A stretch of 6,635 nt of DNA from DSFT01 sp032249175 (lineage in GTDB: Bacteria > Hydrothermota > Hydrothermia > LBFQ01 > DSFT01), in the NCBI GenBank assembly GCA_032249175.1, contig JAVVGK010000093.1, positions 1 through 6,635 on the forward strand. Reading direction: 5' to 3'. Both the position numbers and the translations under genes were made by a program. Below, in pieces: positions 5,715 through 6,635 of the stretch. Each line of letters opens with the position of its first letter. The first letter of the stretch is position 1. Under the pieces are notes generated by a model, which made no database searches, was not told the origin of the DNA, and saw only the letters and a program-made list of their open reading frames with translations.

Positions 5715-5753
5715 TATATCCCCCCAAAAATCAATAATTTTCTGAAATTTTTA

Positions 5754-5778
5754 TAAGTTATTGATAATCAATCACTTA
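5754..5778. repeat. 25-bp near-perfect palindrome in copy 2
   Basis: Arms TAAGT and ACTTA flank the perfect core ATTGATAATCAAT, with one mismatched pair between on each side. The core is conserved in copy 1 with a changed centre base, so both copies keep dyad symmetry. Confidence 0.65.
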
Positions 5779-5800
5779 ACACTATTTATTAGACAAAGCA

Positions 5801-5820
5801 TTTTCTTTTGTGTTGTCTAA
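5801..5820. repeat. Right flanking direct repeat of repeat copy 2
   Basis: TTTTCTTTTG follows directly on the GACAAAGCA end of the element and is again followed by YGTTGTCYAA. See the left partner at 5591-5610. Confidence 0.65.
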
Positions 5821-5837
5821 ACCCACCCTGAAAATTA
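5813..5837. repeat. Fragment of a third left end of the repeat
   Basis: TTGTCTAA is joined directly to ACCCACCCTGAAAATTA. These match the first bases of the element and then the CCCACCCT block that lies about 40 bp further in, so this looks like a left end with an internal deletion of roughly 35 bp. It lies just upstream of the barrel gene and may have shaped that promoter. Confidence 0.45.
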
Positions 5838-5851
5838 TTTCAATTTTTAAG

Positions 5852-5862
5852 CTTTAAAATTT
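5852..5862 (+). promoter_or_regulatory. CTTTAAAATTT motif before the barrel gene (candidate -10)
   Basis: CTTTAAAATTT ends 5 nt before the ATG at 5868 (TAAAAT ends 7 nt before). It is identical to the motif before pyrR. No Shine-Dalgarno lies between it and the ATG and no -35 consensus is visible. Confidence 0.35.
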
Positions 5863-5867
5863 TCGCT

Positions 5868-6572
5868 ATGCTAATTATACTTAATTTTATTTCTCCTTTA
5901 TTACCTTCTCCTTTCTCACTATCATCAAATTCCTTATCAACTTTTTCAAGACCTGAGGCAGTTCTTTATAGCCCTCAATTACTTGGTAAAAATTTAAGTT
6001 TAGAATTTTCTTATAGCTCTGAATTTTCAAACATTTTAAGTAGATATTTTTTTGGTTTTCAATTTTATAATTTTGGTTTTGGATGGTATTCAATTAAAGC
6101 TGATGAATTTTTTGAAAACTTATTTGCTATTGGTTTAAGTTATAGAAATTTAGGAATAGGAATAAATTTAGAGCCTCAAAATGTTTTAAATAATTTAGGA
6201 AATATGGAAACAAGGCTCTATTTAAGAGGTGTTTTAGGTTTTTATAGGTATATTCAGCCATTTTGGTTTTCAGGAAGTGTTTTATATGAAGGTAATGAAG
6301 GAAGAAATGCGGGGATATTTTCTTTTAGATATAGTTCAAAAAATTATGATATTTTTATAGATGCCTTATTGGAAGAAAATTATCCTTTATCTTATGCGAT
6401 TAGTTCTTTAATAAAAGCTCATAAGAATATCAATTTAATTCTTGGTTATAATACATCTAATATGGTTTTTAGTGCTGGCATTATTGTTTTAAGTCAAAAA
6501 TTAAAGTTAGGTTATCAATTTAAAACACATCCATTTTTAGGTAATTCAAATAGTTTAGGAATAGGTTATTAA
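5868..6572 (+). CDS. Predicted outer-membrane beta-barrel-like protein
   Basis: I do not recognise a named family with certainty. The 234-residue protein begins with a hydrophobic, Ser-rich segment (1-24) that could be a signal peptide, although it lacks the usual basic N-terminus. Next comes SRPEAVLYSPQLLG (27-40), like the start of PorV/PorQ-type barrel proteins where a conserved NPA-type loop follows the signal. The rest is made of short strands of alternating hydrophobic and polar residues rich in Tyr, Phe and Gly (for example LSLEFSYS, FGFGWYSI, AIGLSYRNLGIGIN, LKLGYQF). The end THPFLGNSNSLGIGY, with a terminal aromatic residue, is typical of outer-membrane barrels. It probably sits in the outer membrane or is secreted. 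It diverges from pyrR across the repeat-bearing gap. Upstream the frame stays open to a TGA at 5829-5831 without another ATG, GTG or TTG, so the ATG is the best start. The missing basic N-region leaves a rare start (ATT 5859) conceivable. Confidence 0.65.
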   Translation: MLIILNFISPLLPSPFSLSSNSLSTFSRPEAVLYSPQLLGKNLSLEFSYSSEFSNILSRYFFGFQFYNFGFGWYSIKADEFFENLFAIGLSYRNLGIGINLEPQNVLNNLGNMETRLYLRGVLGFYRYIQPFWFSGSVLYEGNEGRNAGIFSFRYSSKNYDIFIDALLEENYPLSYAISSLIKAHKNINLILGYNTSNMVFSAGIIVLSQKLKLGYQFKTHPFLGNSNSLGIGY

Positions 6573-6635
6573 TCCTTAACTAAGACAAATTCAACATTTA
6601 ATTTTTTCAATTTACTTTTTAATTTGTTTGAAATT
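6569..6635 (-). CDS. 3' end of a convergent gene (partial, runs off the right edge)
   Basis: On the minus strand one frame is open from the window edge to a TAA at 6571-6569 and ends with KLNVEFVLVKD. The other two frames contain stops. It would converge with the barrel gene, overlapping its last four bases. With only 21 residues no function can be given, and an open frame of this length could be chance in AT-rich DNA. Confidence 0.4.
   Translation of the reverse strand, partial: ISNKLKSKLKKLNVEFVLVKD

Larger units (their letters stand above)
5603..5800. repeat. Structured intergenic repeat, copy 2 (198 bp, MITE-like)
   Basis: This is the longer and apparently more complete of two copies (the other is 233-407), in the same orientation. 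The ends pair as an inverted repeat, GCGTTGTCCAATAA from 5600 against GCTTTGTCTAATAA, the complement of 5786-5799, 12 of 14 matching. Inside, in order: an A/T block with TATAAT on the minus strand, a CCCACCCACCCT run, hairpin 1 (5660-5676), a 23-bp region absent from copy 1 that contributes the G6 arm of hairpin 2 (5698-5714), a second C6 run (5720-5725), and the palindrome (5754-5778). It takes up about two thirds of the 307-bp gap between pyrR and the divergent barrel gene. No coding sequence is visible in it. Presence in two intergenic places with different flanking direct repeats favours insertion; the preserved stems favour a structured RNA or DNA role. Confidence 0.8.

Noticed and set aside
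5603..5800. PyrR-binding attenuator in the pyrR leader
   Set aside because: Hairpins are present, but no sequence like the PyrR-binding loop is recognisable, the stems are shared with copy 1 far from pyrR, and no terminator U-run follows.
5887..6093. Minus-strand open frame of 68 codons
   Set aside because: It is opposite the barrel gene, with Lys/Asn/Ile-rich low-complexity sequence and no ribosome-binding site or motif.

Overview
The window is very AT-rich. Sampled lines give roughly 15-25 % GC in most genes, with G6/C6 runs standing out in the gaps. The gene set is bacterial: a PyrR, a Lon-family protease of the LonC/AAA_32 type, a half-size TauE/SafE permease, an NYN-domain nuclease, ThiI, and a probable outer-membrane beta-barrel that implies a diderm. 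An archaeal-like THUMP region in ThiI, UUG starts and a heptad coiled-coil protein of the DUF3782-like kind recall low-GC thermophilic or candidate-phylum bacteria (WOR-3/Hydrothermae-like or Aquificota-like). That placement is inference.

Layout. Positions 1-199 hold the 5' part of a minus-strand coiled-coil gene. Positions 200-450 are non-coding and carry copy 1 of a structured repeat. Positions 451-5560 are a tightly packed minus-strand cluster, in transcription order pyrR, lonC-like, half-TSUP permease, NYN nuclease and thiI. The first two joins are coupled: ATGA between pyrR and lonC, and ATGAATGA between lonC and the permease. The NYN gene has a textbook Shine-Dalgarno, and thiI starts with TTG just after a G6/C6 hairpin. 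Positions 5561-5867 are non-coding and carry copy 2 of the repeat plus a fragment of a third left end. Positions 5868-6572 encode a secreted beta-barrel-like protein on the plus strand. From 6569 the 3' end of a minus-strand reading frame probably enters and runs off the window.

Working together. The cluster mixes pyrimidine salvage/regulation (PyrR), ATP-independent-looking proteolysis (LonC), a possible sulfur-anion transporter (TSUP), an RNase-like NYN protein and tRNA/thiamine sulfur transfer (ThiI). ThiI and TSUP share a sulfur theme. The rest have no evident common pathway, so this may simply be a housekeeping cluster.

The most unusual content is non-coding. A repeat of about 175-198 bp occurs twice in the same orientation, with terminal inverted repeats (TTGTCYAATAA type), different flanking direct repeats at each locus, a hairpin with a compensatory base-pair change, and a conserved long palindrome. 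Each copy lies about 35-45 bp upstream of a minus-strand start codon. It looks like a non-autonomous, MITE-like or structured-RNA-bearing element; I do not recognise it as a named family. The three genes bordering these gaps lack a Shine-Dalgarno and share the motif CTTTAAA(A/C)TTT just before ATG, which suggests leaderless promoters.
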